From Paractinoplanes rishiriensis (GTDB lineage Bacteria; Actinomycetota; Actinomycetes; Mycobacteriales; Micromonosporaceae), in NCBI RefSeq assembly GCF_016862375.1, contig NZ_BOMV01000064.1, positions 33,588 through 97,587 of the forward strand: a DNA stretch of 64,000 bases, read 5' to 3'. Made by a program: the position numbers and the translations under genes. The first letter of the stretch is position 1; every line of letters begins with the position of its first letter. Shown piece after piece: positions 7,168 through 14,965 of the stretch. The notes beneath the pieces were generated by a model, which had not been told where the DNA came from, searched no databases, and saw only the letters and a program-made list of their open reading frames with translations.

Positions 7168-9393
7168 GTGCCCCGAGAACAACTGTGGCGTGGATGGGTG
7201 GCTGCCGGCGCGGCGGCGATCGCCGGCTTCCTGCTGCTCCCCGCGGAGGGGAGCGCGGCGGCCAGCGTGACCCTCATCGTGATCGGCCTGATCGCGGCTC
7301 TGGCGCTGATCTTCGCGGTGCGCCTGCACCGGCCCGAGCGGCCGGCCATGTGGTACCTGTTCGCCGGCGGCATGATCATGAACGTGCTCGGCGACACGAC
7401 CTTCGAGTACTACAAGATCATCCTGGAGCAGGAGCCGTACCCGTCCTTCGCGGACGCGTTCTACCTGGCCTCGTACCCGATGTACGCCACCGGCCTGGTG
7501 CTGCTGCTGTTCCGGCGGCGGCTGCGCGAGCTCTCCACCCTGATCGACGCCGCCATCATCGCCACCGGGCTCGGCCTGGTCTTCTGGATCTTCATCCTGC
7601 GCCCGACCGCCGCCGAGGAGGCCACCTCCGCGTTCGAGAGCTGGGTGAGCACCACCTACCCGGCGGTCGACGTGCTGCTGCTCGTGCTGCTGGCGCGGCT
7701 GTTCGCCGATTCGGGCGCGCGCAGCGTGAGCATCCGCCTGATCGGCGCCGCGGTCCTCCTCACCCTCGTCGCGGACACCTCGTTCTCGCTGGCCAGCCTG
7801 TACGAGCTGGGCTACGAGCACCCGATCAACGGCGTCTTCCTGCTGTCCTACGTAGCCTGGGTGGCCGCCGCGCTGCACCCGAGCATGGCCGCACCCCCGT
7901 CGGCCGTCGTCCCCGCTCCGTCCGGGGGCACGCACCGGCGTACCTGGCTGGGTGTTTTCGGCCTTTGCTCGTTGCTGGCACCCACCCTGCTGTTCGTGCC
8001 CGGCGTCGGCGACGACCGCACCGACCGGGCGGCCGTGGCGATCGCCTCGATCGTGCTGTTCGTGCTGGTCATCGCGCGTCTGGCCGGCTACATGAGCAAG
8101 GTACGCCACCAGTCCGCGGAACTGGAGCGGCTGGCGCTGGCCGACGACCTCACCGGCCTGGCCAACCGCCGCCGGTTCGAGTCGGCGCTGCGGGACGTGC
8201 TCGCCGCGGGCAGCCTGCCGCAGGTGGCGCTGCTCGGCGTCAACGGGTTCAAGAACGTGAACGACGAACTCGGCCGCCCGGTCGGCGACCGCGTGCTGGC
8301 CGCCCTGGCCGGCCGGATCGCGAACGCCGCGCCGCACGCGCTGGTGGCCCGGCTCGGCGGTGACGAGTTCGCCGTGCTGCTGACCGGCGCCAGCGCCCAC
8401 GACGCCCGCGAGCTGGCCGACACCCTGGTGGCCGGCCTGCACCTGCCGGTGCTGGCCGGCGACCGGGAACTGCTGGTCGGCGCGAGCATCGGCCTGGCCG
8501 GCGGCGCCGTCGACCCGGCCGAACTGGTGCGCCAGGCCGAGACTGCCATGCACGCCGCCAAGCGCACCGGCGCGGCCGCGGTGCGCTGGAGCCCCGCGCT
8601 GGATGAGCGCGCCACCGACGCGGCCCGGCTCGGCGCGGAACTGCGGGCGGCGTTGGACGCCAGCCAGTTCCGGGTGGTCTACCAGCCGATCGTGGAGCTG
8701 CCGCTGGGCCGGGTGAAGGCGGTCGAGGCCCTGGTGCGCTGGGAACACCCGTACCGCGGCCTGGTCAGTCCGGCCGCGTTCATCCCGGTGGCCGAGCAGA
8801 ACGGCCTGATCGTCGAACTCGGCGACTGGATCATGCGGACCGCCTGCCGGCGACTGGCCCGGTGGCGTGCCGAGCTGGGCCCGGCCGCACCCGAGCGGGT
8901 GAGCGTCAACGTCTCGGCCAAGCAGCTGGCCCGGCCCGGCTACGCCGCGACGGTGGCCGCGATCCTGGCCGATACCGGCCTGCCCGCCGGCTGCCTCGCG
9001 GTCGAGATCACCGAGACCGCGGTCTTCGAGGGCGGCCCGGCCGTGGTGGCGCTGCACGAGTTGCGCGAACTCGGCGTACGCATTGCTCTTGATGATTTTG
9101 GCACCGGGCACTCGTCGCTGGGCCTGCTGCAGACCGTGCCGGTGCACACCCTGAAGGTCGACAAGTCCTTCGTCGACAACATCACGGCCTCCGGGCGGCA
9201 CGCGGTGATCGCCGAGGCGCTGATCCGGATCAGCAGCGGTCTCGGGCTGTCCGCGGTCGCCGAGGGCGTCGAGACGGCCGAGCAGGCGGCGGCGCTGTCC
9301 CGCCTCGGCTACCGCTACCTGCAGGGCTACCACTTCGGGCGGCCGGTGGCCGACCCCGACTTCGAGCTGGTACGGGCGCTGGCCGCGGCCTAG
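7168..9393 (+). CDS. Membrane-bound GGDEF-EAL protein (c-di-GMP turnover)
   Basis: 741 aa. The first roughly 310 residues contain about eight hydrophobic segments, giving an integral membrane sensor region of unknown ligand. A short helix then leads to a GGDEF domain (LADDLTGLANRRRFE, GGDEF at 397-401) without an RxxD I-site, and an EAL domain with EALVRW at 520, NVSAKQL, EITET, DDFGTGHSSL, KVDKSFV, AEGVET and QGYHFGRP. The catalytic Glu of EAL, the metal ligands and the loop-6 DDFGTG are present, so phosphodiesterase activity is likely; cyclase activity is possible as the GGDEF signature is intact. GTG 7168 is the best placed start. The gene is monocistronic and divergent from the Hsp20 gene. 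Confidence 0.9.
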   Translation: MPREQLWRGWVAAGAAAIAGFLLLPAEGSAAASVTLIVIGLIAALALIFAVRLHRPERPAMWYLFAGGMIMNVLGDTTFEYYKIILEQEPYPSFADAFYLASYPMYATGLVLLLFRRRLRELSTLIDAAIIATGLGLVFWIFILRPTAAEEATSAFESWVSTTYPAVDVLLLVLLARLFADSGARSVSIRLIGAAVLLTLVADTSFSLASLYELGYEHPINGVFLLSYVAWVAAALHPSMAAPPSAVVPAPSGGTHRRTWLGVFGLCSLLAPTLLFVPGVGDDRTDRAAVAIASIVLFVLVIARLAGYMSKVRHQSAELERLALADDLTGLANRRRFESALRDVLAAGSLPQVALLGVNGFKNVNDELGRPVGDRVLAALAGRIANAAPHALVARLGGDEFAVLLTGASAHDARELADTLVAGLHLPVLAGDRELLVGASIGLAGGAVDPAELVRQAETAMHAAKRTGAAAVRWSPALDERATDAARLGAELRAALDASQFRVVYQPIVELPLGRVKAVEALVRWEHPYRGLVSPAAFIPVAEQNGLIVELGDWIMRTACRRLARWRAELGPAAPERVSVNVSAKQLARPGYAATVAAILADTGLPAGCLAVEITETAVFEGGPAVVALHELRELGVRIALDDFGTGHSSLGLLQTVPVHTLKVDKSFVDNITASGRHAVIAEALIRISSGLGLSAVAEGVETAEQAAALSRLGYRYLQGYHFGRPVADPDFELVRALAAA

Positions 9394-9410
9394 CTTTCCT
9401 AGTTTCGGCC

Positions 9411-10346
9411 TTAGCTTTCGGCCGGCCGGGTCGGCGGCCAGACCAGCACGTCGTCGGGGATGGAAGGGCTGTGCAGCGCCCTCCGGTCGCGTCCGGGCAG
9501 CGTCCTGGCGGCGCCGACCACCGCGCGGGCCAGCTCGATGGCGCCGTGCGCCTGAAAGTGCGTGTTGTCGGCGACGCCGGCCGGGTAGTTGGACGAGACC
9601 CCGGCGTCGAGGTGCAGGAAGTAGCCCTTGGTGCCGTCCGGGCCGAGCTCACCCCAGAGCGCAAAGGAAAGAGCGGTCAAATCCACCAAGGGGGTACGCG
9701 TCTCCGCGGCGAGGGCGCGCACGGCGTCCGGGTATTCCCCATGCGACAGGTACGCCACACCGTCCGCGGTGAAGCGCCGCCGCTCGACCGGCGTGACCAG
9801 AATCGGGTGGGCGTGCGCGGCCCGGGCGCCGTCGAGGTAGAGCCGCAGATACTCCTGGAAGGTGCTCCACGGCAGGGTGCCGCGGGCCGGGTCGTCGACT
9901 TTCTCGTCGTTGTGCCCGAACGAGACGAGCAACACGTCACCCGGCCGGATCGCGGCGAGGATCTGATCGAGGCGGCCGAGGTCGGCGAAGCTCTTGGAAC
10001 TGGCGCCGGAGAGAGCCGCGTTGACGACGTCGATCTCGGGCCGGAGGAAGGCGTGCAGGGCCTGCCCCCAGCCGGCGCGCGGCACGTCAGCGGTGGCGTA
10101 GGTCGCGGCGGTCGAGTCGCCCGCCACGAAGACGGTCCGGCGGCGGGGGCGGCCGGCGCCTGCGGCTGAGGTCGTGGCTTGCGCTGCGGTCCCGGCCTGG
10201 GCGGCGGTCTCGGCTTGCGCTGCGGCCGCGGCTTGGGCTGCGGCTTGGGCTGCGGTTCCACCGGCCGTTGCGGCACCGGCCAGGCCGGCGGCGCCCGCGA
10301 GGGCGGCACGCAGCAGCGTTCTCCGATCAAGAGCCATGCCCGCCAT
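9411..10346 (-). CDS. Secreted SGNH hydrolase, rhamnogalacturonan acetylesterase-like
   Basis: 311 aa. The N-terminus (ALDRRTLLRAALAGAAGLAG) is a twin-arginine-type signal, followed by a low-complexity Ala/Gln/Thr stretch (about residues 30-64). The catalytic domain shows the SGNH blocks: block I VFVAGDSTAATY with Ser78, the Gly block NAALSGASSKSF, the Asn block SFGHNDEK, and the Asp-His pair in DNTHFQAHGA. This is the pattern of the RhgT/YesT rhamnogalacturonan acetylesterases that deacetylate pectin. The ATG at 10346 is preferred to 10337 because a LacI-type operator then lies exactly 23 bases upstream, as it does for the isomerase gene at 11834-12607. Confidence 0.85.
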   Translation of the reverse strand: MAGMALDRRTLLRAALAGAAGLAGAATAGGTAAQAAAQAAAAAQAETAAQAGTAAQATTSAAGAGRPRRRTVFVAGDSTAATYATADVPRAGWGQALHAFLRPEIDVVNAALSGASSKSFADLGRLDQILAAIRPGDVLLVSFGHNDEKVDDPARGTLPWSTFQEYLRLYLDGARAAHAHPILVTPVERRRFTADGVAYLSHGEYPDAVRALAAETRTPLVDLTALSFALWGELGPDGTKGYFLHLDAGVSSNYPAGVADNTHFQAHGAIELARAVVGAARTLPGRDRRALHSPSIPDDVLVWPPTRPAES

Positions 10347-10369
10347 CTAATCAGTGATCATCGATGGTA

Positions 10370-10383
10370 GGCAAGCGCTTACC
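10370..10383. promoter_or_regulatory. LacI-family operator upstream of the acetylesterase
   Basis: GGCAAGCGCTTACC is a 14-bp near-perfect palindrome around AAGCGCTT, the core typical of LacI/GalR-family operators. It lies 23 bases upstream of the esterase ATG. The same core and spacing recur at 12631-12644. Confidence 0.7.
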
Positions 10384-10432
10384 TGAGAGTGCGTGACCCA
10401 CGCCAAGACCTCGCGCGACCAGCTCCAGCAGC

Positions 10433-10611
10433 CCAGCGCGCCCCTGCGCCGGCGTTCCTGGATCTTGTGGATTTCGCCCGAGGCTTCAGCAGCCGGTGTG
10501 CCCCTGCGCCGGCCGGCGTGCCTGGATCTCGTGGACTTCGCACCGCCGGGCGGCAGCAAGTCGACACGTCTGCGCCGATTTGTCGCGTCCCAGATCTTGT
10601 GGGCTTTGGGT
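10433..10611. repeat. Intergenic direct repeats (GATCTTGTGG type)
   Basis: Two diverged direct copies occupy 10441-10480 and 10501-10542; both start CCCCTGCGCCGGC and carry CCTGGATCT-GTGGA-TTCGC. A third fragment (CAGATCTTGTGGGCTTTGGG) lies at 10591-10610. The 10384-10911 stretch otherwise holds no convincing gene. Similar short dispersed intergenic repeats are common in Micromonosporaceae (recalled knowledge); the copy number in this genome cannot be judged from here. Confidence 0.6.
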
Positions 10612-10783
10612 CATGGCGGGACCGCAAGTCAGCAAGATCGGCCGCGATGGCGCCGCGCTTGCCGAGCTCGACCGCCTCTTTATGACGGTTTGTCCCAGGT
10701 GCGCCGCGCCCGAGCCAACCAACCCAGCCTCCTAGGATGCCCTGCGCGGTGTGAGCCGGTCGGGCGGGGCTGGCTGGTGAGTG

Positions 10784-10812
10784 CCCGCCGACAGGGGAGT
10801 GCTGTCGGCGGG
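10784..10812. terminator. GC-rich hairpin, possible terminator of the SnoaL-like gene
   Basis: CCCGCCGACAG and CTGTCGGCGGG form a perfect 11-bp stem with a 7-base loop, about 100 bases downstream of the minus-strand gene ending at 10912. There is no clear U-tract, which is usual for actinobacterial terminators. Confidence 0.5.
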
Positions 10813-10911
10813 GCGGGGGGACGTTTTGATCACCGGCGGAGCGGCCGGGGTGAGGGGGAGGTGTGGAGTGGGCAATGGTGCGGTTACGGCTCGGGAAGCC
10901 CTGGTCAGGGG

Positions 10912-11316
10912 CTAGAGCGTACGGACCTGGCCGCCCAGTTGCTGGGCCACTTCCAGGTCGTTGCCCTCGAGCCAGGTCTCGGCGACGCGGCCGTCGGCAA
11001 GTCGGAAAATGATTATTCCGGTCTCCTGTACCGGTTGGTCGTAGGCGGGCAGGTTGAGGTAGCCGCCGCGGTAGGTCGAGCGGACCATGTAACGCACCAC
11101 GATGCGGTCGTCGGTGACGATGACGTCCTCGAGGACCGGGGTCTGTTCGGAGAAGGCGGTGGGGTACCAGCGCAGCCACTCCAGGAACATGGCACGGTCG
11201 CCGGCACCGCCGGGGCCGTGGCATACGAAATCGTCGGTGGCCAATTCAGATAGTCGGTCCGCATCGCCTGTCCGGCACATGTCGAACCACGCTTGCGCGA
11301 TCTCTCGTGGGCGCAT
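10912..11316 (-). CDS. SnoaL-like / NTF2-fold protein
   Basis: 134 aa from the ATG at 11316. MRPREIAQAWFDMCRTGDADRLSELATDDFVCHG is the usual opening of the SnoaL-like polyketide-cyclase/ester-cyclase family (NTF2 fold), followed by ETGIIIFRLADGRVAETWLE near the C-terminus. In the wider family this fold holds cyclases, limonene-epoxide hydrolases and many small-molecule-binding proteins; here no pathway gene is adjacent, so the ligand is unknown. The open frame continues 24 codons upstream, but that extension (His/Cys/Arg-rich) does not look like protein. It stands alone between two non-coding stretches. Confidence 0.75.
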   Translation of the reverse strand: MRPREIAQAWFDMCRTGDADRLSELATDDFVCHGPGGAGDRAMFLEWLRWYPTAFSEQTPVLEDVIVTDDRIVVRYMVRSTYRGGYLNLPAYDQPVQETGIIIFRLADGRVAETWLEGNDLEVAQQLGGQVRTL

Positions 11317-11833
11317 GCATGACTTTCTATGTCGATGGGTCGGTTCGTGGCAACTGTCAATCAAGGTCTCAGTCGCGCATTGGCACACGATGCGGGTGGA
11401 AGGCTTGGAGAAGTGCGGGGATGCGGGCGTTTATGATGTCTTCCGTGCGATGGCGATGTCGCCATATGTGACGCCTCTTCGTGTTCTTGTTGCGTGACCG
11501 TTCACTTCGATCTGCGTGACGGTCCGGTGCCGGACGGCGGCGCCCGTCCGGCACACCGCGAGGTTCGACACCGGCGGCGCCCACCGGGCTACCGGCGTGC
11601 CACCGGCCGGGGAGTGAATCCGCAGCGACCGTTTTCGATCATGGGCGCCGGAGGGGAAGCGACAGCGGGGAGTGCGGTCCGGCCGCAGGATCGAGCGGCA
11701 GCCCGGGCGCCGGTCGCGAGGTTGTCGAATGGGGGTTGCCCGACGGCAGCGGATCGACACGATCGAGCGGCAGAGCCGCACCCGTCGTGCCCGCCCGCCG
11801 GGGCGGCGCGGTTGCGGCGCCGTGGGCGAGACC
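11317..11833. other. Intergenic region without a convincing gene
   Basis: About 500 bases. All open frames here are Arg/Pro-rich and have no ribosome site or recognisable motif. The only structure I see is the 16-bp palindrome at 11450-11465. Confidence 0.5.
11450..11465. repeat. 16-bp palindrome, possible operator
   Basis: ATGGCGATGTCGCCAT consists of two perfect 7-base arms with a 2-base centre. It lies 134 bases upstream of the SnoaL-like gene start; function unknown. Confidence 0.35.
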
Positions 11834-12607
11834 CTACTGCGGCCAGGCCGCGGCCAGCACCCGCTGGGCGCCCTCGATCGTCTCGTCGATCGGTGCGGCG
11901 TCGGGGTACCAGCGGGCCTCGTGTTCCAGGACCACCGGGCCGTCGAAGCCCGCCTCCCGCGCCCTGGTCAGCACCTCCGGCAGCGGGACCGCGCCGCTGC
12001 CGGGCACCAGCGGGTGCAACCGGGTCGGTGCCGCCACGTCCTTGATCTGCACCTCGGCCAGCCACGGGCTCAGCGCGGCCGCGGTGACCGCCGGGGCCTC
12101 GCCGGCCCGCCACGGGTGCAGCGCGTCCCAGATCGCGCCTACCGCGGGGCCGGCCTGGGCCATCTCCAGCAGGCGGCGGAGGTCGTCGCCGCGGAGGAAG
12201 GCGTCGTGGGTTTCGACCAGGAGGCGGACGCCGCTGCCGTTGGTTCGGGCCGCGATGCGGGACAGGGTTTCGGCGGCTCGCTGCAGGTGCGTGGAGGGGT
12301 GGTCGCCGCCGCCGGGCATCAGGCGCAGGGCAGGCGCGCCCAGGTCGTGTGCCAGGTCCAGGTGGGCGGCGAAATCGGTCGCGCCGCCGGCCAGGTTCAC
12401 GTACGTGGCGAGGCCGATCAGCGCCAGGCCCTCGTCGCCCAGGCGGCGGCGGATGTCGCGGCGGGCGGCGGTGTCGATTCCCACGTGGACCGGCTCGTCG
12501 GAGGCGCAGCGCAACTGCACGGCCTCGACGCCGTGCCGCCGCAGCAGTGCGCCCACCTGGTCGATGGGACGGCCGGGGTAGCCCAGCGTGGAGACCGCGA
12601 AGAGCAT
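11834..12607 (-). CDS. Sugar phosphate isomerase/epimerase-like TIM barrel
   Basis: 257 aa. The sequence is that of the xylose-isomerase-like/AP endonuclease 2 superfamily: an opening strand LFAVSTLGYPG, then GVEAVQLR, LIGLATYVNLA, LGAPALRLMPGG, VRLLVETHDAFL (Glu as metal ligand), GAIWDALHPW (Asp/His), VQIKDV and a final VVLEHEARW with Glu. The family contains epimerases and isomerases for sugars and cyclitols such as IolE, IolI and tagatose epimerase. Substrate is not determinable, but the LacI-type operator just upstream, shared with the pectin-esterase-like gene, suggests plant-polysaccharide sugar catabolism. Confidence 0.82.
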   Translation of the reverse strand: MLFAVSTLGYPGRPIDQVGALLRRHGVEAVQLRCASDEPVHVGIDTAARRDIRRRLGDEGLALIGLATYVNLAGGATDFAAHLDLAHDLGAPALRLMPGGGDHPSTHLQRAAETLSRIAARTNGSGVRLLVETHDAFLRGDDLRRLLEMAQAGPAVGAIWDALHPWRAGEAPAVTAAALSPWLAEVQIKDVAAPTRLHPLVPGSGAVPLPEVLTRAREAGFDGPVVLEHEARWYPDAAPIDETIEGAQRVLAAAWPQ

Positions 12608-12630
12608 GAAGACCGGTGTCCTTCCCGCCA

Positions 12631-12644
12631 GGCAAGCGCTTTCC
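12631..12644. promoter_or_regulatory. LacI-family operator upstream of the isomerase
   Basis: GGCAAGCGCTTTCC has the same AAGCGCTT core as the site at 10370-10383 and lies 23 bases upstream of the ATG at 12607, the same distance as in the esterase gene. Confidence 0.7.
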
Positions 12645-12691
12645 CCCGGCGGTTCGACCCTAGGGGGACGGGCGGAACCGGTGCAAGTGGC

Positions 12692-13513
12692 TCAGTCCTT
12701 CGGCAGGAAGTTGCCGTACAGGTGGATGCGCTTGCGTTCGACCGAGGTGGCGTAGGACTCGTACGTGTCCTCGGCGGCGTCGCGCGCCGGGCCGCCGTAG
12801 CGCGCGTCGAAGACGTACGTGCCCGCGGTTATGGTCTTGCCCGCACCCAGCAGATAGCGGTAGATCAGAGCGTCCGCCCGCTTCTCGACCGTGACCGTCA
12901 CACCGGGGACGTCGGAGGTGCCCGCGCCCGGGGTGATGCCGGGCGTCAGCGGCACCCGGATCATCAGATCGAACTCGGTCAGATCGGCGCCTGCGGTGAT
13001 TACCACCTGGCTGTGCCCGGTGCCGGCGATCGAGGACGTCGACGACATGCTGCCCTTGACCACCTGGGTGTCGCCGGGGTGGCCGCGCACGGGGCTGGCG
13101 GCGGGCGTGGGCGGCGTCGGCGGTGCGACCGCGGTGGACGCCGAGGGCAGGCCGCTGCTCGGCGTGCGGCTGGCCGGCTGGCGGCTGGGCGCGCTGCTGG
13201 CGGCCTCCGGCGAGGAGCTGACCGGGGCGCTCGGAGCCGGGGCGGCCGTCGTCGTCGCGGCGGGTCGCGGCGCCGCCGGTTCGGGGGTGAGCGGCGTGTC
13301 GCCGGCCAGCGCCCACTGGGCGACGCCGCCGATGCCGAGCACGCCGGTCACCGCGAGTGCCGAGCCGGCCAGGCGCAGGGCCTGGCGGCGTGGGCGGTGG
13401 TGGCCGGACCGGTTCGCCGCGATCCGGTTGAGCATCGCGGTGCGGTCGGGCTGGCGCGAGTCGAGTGCGTGCCGCAGTTCGCCGCGCAGGAAGTCCTCCT
13501 GGTGGTCGATCAC
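12692..13513 (-). CDS. Single-pass membrane protein coupled to the ECF sigma gene (putative anti-sigma or target)
   Basis: 273 aa. A cytoplasmic head (IDHQEDFLRGELRHALDSRQPDR) is followed by one membrane segment near residue 50-75 (ALRLAGSALAVTGVLGIGG), a long Pro/Ser/Ala/Thr-rich extracytoplasmic linker (about 80-150) and a folded C-terminal domain of about 120 residues that I do not recognise. The GTG at 13513 overlaps the sigma factor's TGA as GTGA, so both proteins are made together. The layout is that of proteins encoded beside SigE-family sigma factors in actinobacteria; no zinc-binding HxxxCxxC anti-sigma motif is visible, so calling it an anti-sigma factor is inference from position. 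Confidence 0.65.
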   Translation of the reverse strand: MIDHQEDFLRGELRHALDSRQPDRTAMLNRIAANRSGHHRPRRQALRLAGSALAVTGVLGIGGVAQWALAGDTPLTPEPAAPRPAATTTAAPAPSAPVSSSPEAASSAPSRQPASRTPSSGLPSASTAVAPPTPPTPAASPVRGHPGDTQVVKGSMSSTSSIAGTGHSQVVITAGADLTEFDLMIRVPLTPGITPGAGTSDVPGVTVTVEKRADALIYRYLLGAGKTITAGTYVFDARYGGPARDAAEDTYESYATSVERKRIHLYGNFLPKD

Positions 13514-14037
13514 CGGGCCACCTCCCATCCGCCGAACTGGTCGGGCAGGCGTACGTCCTGCAACAGTTCGGCCAGTTGCTTGGCACCCCGCGACGTCTGG
13601 CTCTTCACCGTGCCGACCGAGATGCCGAGGATGTCGGCCACCTCGCTCTCCGGCAGGTCGAACGCGTACCGCAGCACCACGCAGGCCCGGCGCCGGTAGG
13701 GCAGCAGGCGCAGCGCGGACCGCACGTCGACCACGGCCGGCACGTCGGGGCTCGGACTGCTGCGTTCGCCGCCCAGTGCCAGCCCGAGCATCTGCAGGCC
13801 ACGCCAGGCGCGGCCCTGCCGGCGGAGCCAGTTGCGGGTGAGATTGGCGACGATGCCACGGGCGTACGCGGCCGGATCGCCGGCGGCGCAGACCCGGTCC
13901 CAATGCCGCCAGACCTCGGTGAGCGCGTCCGCGGCCAGGTCGTCGGCGGCCGAGGCGTCACCGCTGAGCAGGTACGCGAGGCCGGAGAGCTGGACGTGGT
14001 GCTGCTCGAAGAAGGCGTGGAAGGCTTCGTCGCGCAC
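13510..14037 (-). CDS. ECF RNA polymerase sigma factor, SigE family
   Basis: 175 aa from GTG 14037, which follows GGAAGG by eight bases; a longer start at 14064 is possible but has a weaker site. Region 2 is seen in LAYLLSGDASAADDLAADALTEVWRHWDRV and region 4 in ALRLLPYRRRACVVLRYAFDL plus the helix-turn-helix EVADILGISVGTVKSQTSRG. The length and the PYRRRACVVLRY block are those of the SigE-family (SigE29-type) group common in actinomycetes. It directs RNA polymerase to envelope-stress-type promoters. The coupled downstream membrane protein probably governs its activity. Confidence 0.9.
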   Translation of the reverse strand: MRDEAFHAFFEQHHVQLSGLAYLLSGDASAADDLAADALTEVWRHWDRVCAAGDPAAYARGIVANLTRNWLRRQGRAWRGLQMLGLALGGERSSPSPDVPAVVDVRSALRLLPYRRRACVVLRYAFDLPESEVADILGISVGTVKSQTSRGAKQLAELLQDVRLPDQFGGWEVAR

Positions 14038-14094
14038 GGGTCCAGCCTTCCCGGGAGTAGCCACAAGATCGGCTCATCACGATAGAAGCCCTCG

Positions 14095-14907
14095 TCAGGC
14101 CGGTGCAAGTGGCCGCACGTCGAGCAGCCCAGCGGCGACCGCCGAGGCCGGCCCCCGATAGGCCTGTTCGAGCTCGCGGAACACCTTCTGCGCGCGCACC
14201 GCGGGCCAGTCGGCGGGCAGGTGCTCGACCGGCAGGCGCGGGTCGCGGCGGATCGCGTCCAGCCACTCGGCGATCAGCCCGAGGCGCGCCGCGAAGGGGT
14301 CGGCCGCCTCCGGCCGGCCGTCCCAGCGGTCCAGGAACTCGCGGTAGCGGGCGCCGAGTTCATGCAGGTCGTACGCGTCGCGGACCATGGCGGCGATGTC
14401 GGTGAGCTCGTCGGCGCGCGCGTGGAACACCCGGGCGTGCGCGCCCAGGCCCAGGTCGGCGACGATGCCCTGCGCGGCGACCGCACCCGGCGCGATCCAC
14501 AGTCCACCCTGCAACGGGCCGAATCCGGCCCAGGCCAGCCGGGAGCGCAGGTCGTGGCGTTCGCGCTGCATCGACTCGGGCAGCGAGAAGCAGAGCAGCG
14601 TCCAGGTGCCGTCCCAGCGGTCGTTGACGGCGCCGTCGTGCCAGATGCGGGCGCGGCCGTCGAGCAGGATGGCGGTGGCCCGGCCGGTGAGCCCGAAGTA
14701 CATGCGGCGGCCCTCGCGCTGGCGGCGCAGCAGGTCGCGGCCCGCCATCCGGCTCAGCGTGGAACGGGTGGCATGCTCGGAGACGCCCAGCCGGCCGAGG
14801 GCGTCGATGACGCTGCCGGAGAACACGCAGACGTCGCGTTCCAGGGCCACGTCGCCGAACAGCATGAGCATCAGCGTCTGGGGCCGGGCCGCCGAGTCGA
14901 TCGCCAT
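14095..14907 (-). CDS. PaaX-family transcriptional regulator
   Basis: 270 aa. It opens with the PaaX N-terminal winged helix (PQTLMLMLFGDVAL, SGSVIDALGRLGVSEHATRS, LSRMAGRDLLRRQREGRRMYFGLT), followed by the PaaX central and C-terminal domains (WDGTWTLLCFSLPES, LRSRLAWAGFGPLQGGLWIAP, FLDRWDGRP, FRELEQAYRGPA). PaaX represses phenylacetate catabolism in E. coli by sensing phenylacetyl-CoA; relatives respond to other acyl-CoAs. It is divergent from an SDR/amidohydrolase/MaoC operon, its likely target. A -10-like TAACAT ends seven bases before the ATG, so the transcript is probably leaderless. Confidence 0.88.
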   Translation of the reverse strand: MAIDSAARPQTLMLMLFGDVALERDVCVFSGSVIDALGRLGVSEHATRSTLSRMAGRDLLRRQREGRRMYFGLTGRATAILLDGRARIWHDGAVNDRWDGTWTLLCFSLPESMQRERHDLRSRLAWAGFGPLQGGLWIAPGAVAAQGIVADLGLGAHARVFHARADELTDIAAMVRDAYDLHELGARYREFLDRWDGRPEAADPFAARLGLIAEWLDAIRRDPRLPVEHLPADWPAVRAQKVFRELEQAYRGPASAVAAGLLDVRPLAPA

Positions 14908-14916
14908 GGCCACAAT

Positions 14917-14958
14917 GTTAGGCACAATATTGACGGCCGTGAACTCCGCGCCTAACTT
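14917..14958. promoter_or_regulatory. Two-fold symmetric divergent promoter/operator between paaX-like gene and SDR operon
   Basis: GTTAGGC (14917-14923) and GCCTAAC (14950-14956) are perfect inverted arms sharing their centre, 14936.5, with the palindrome ACGGCCGT (14933-14940). The plus strand reads TTGACG, 17 bases, TAACTT (14930-14958); the minus strand reads TTCACG, 18 bases, TAACAT. The two -35 boxes overlap at the dyad. Both -10 boxes end seven bases before the start codons (GTG 14966, ATG 14907), so both transcripts look leaderless. Confidence 0.65.
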
Positions 14959-14965
14959 CGGTGGG

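Noticed and set aside
10393..11253. A 286-codon frame over the intergenic repeats and the SnoaL-like gene
   Set aside because: It begins in repeat DNA and continues antisense to the SnoaL-like gene; no ribosome site and no protein-like composition.
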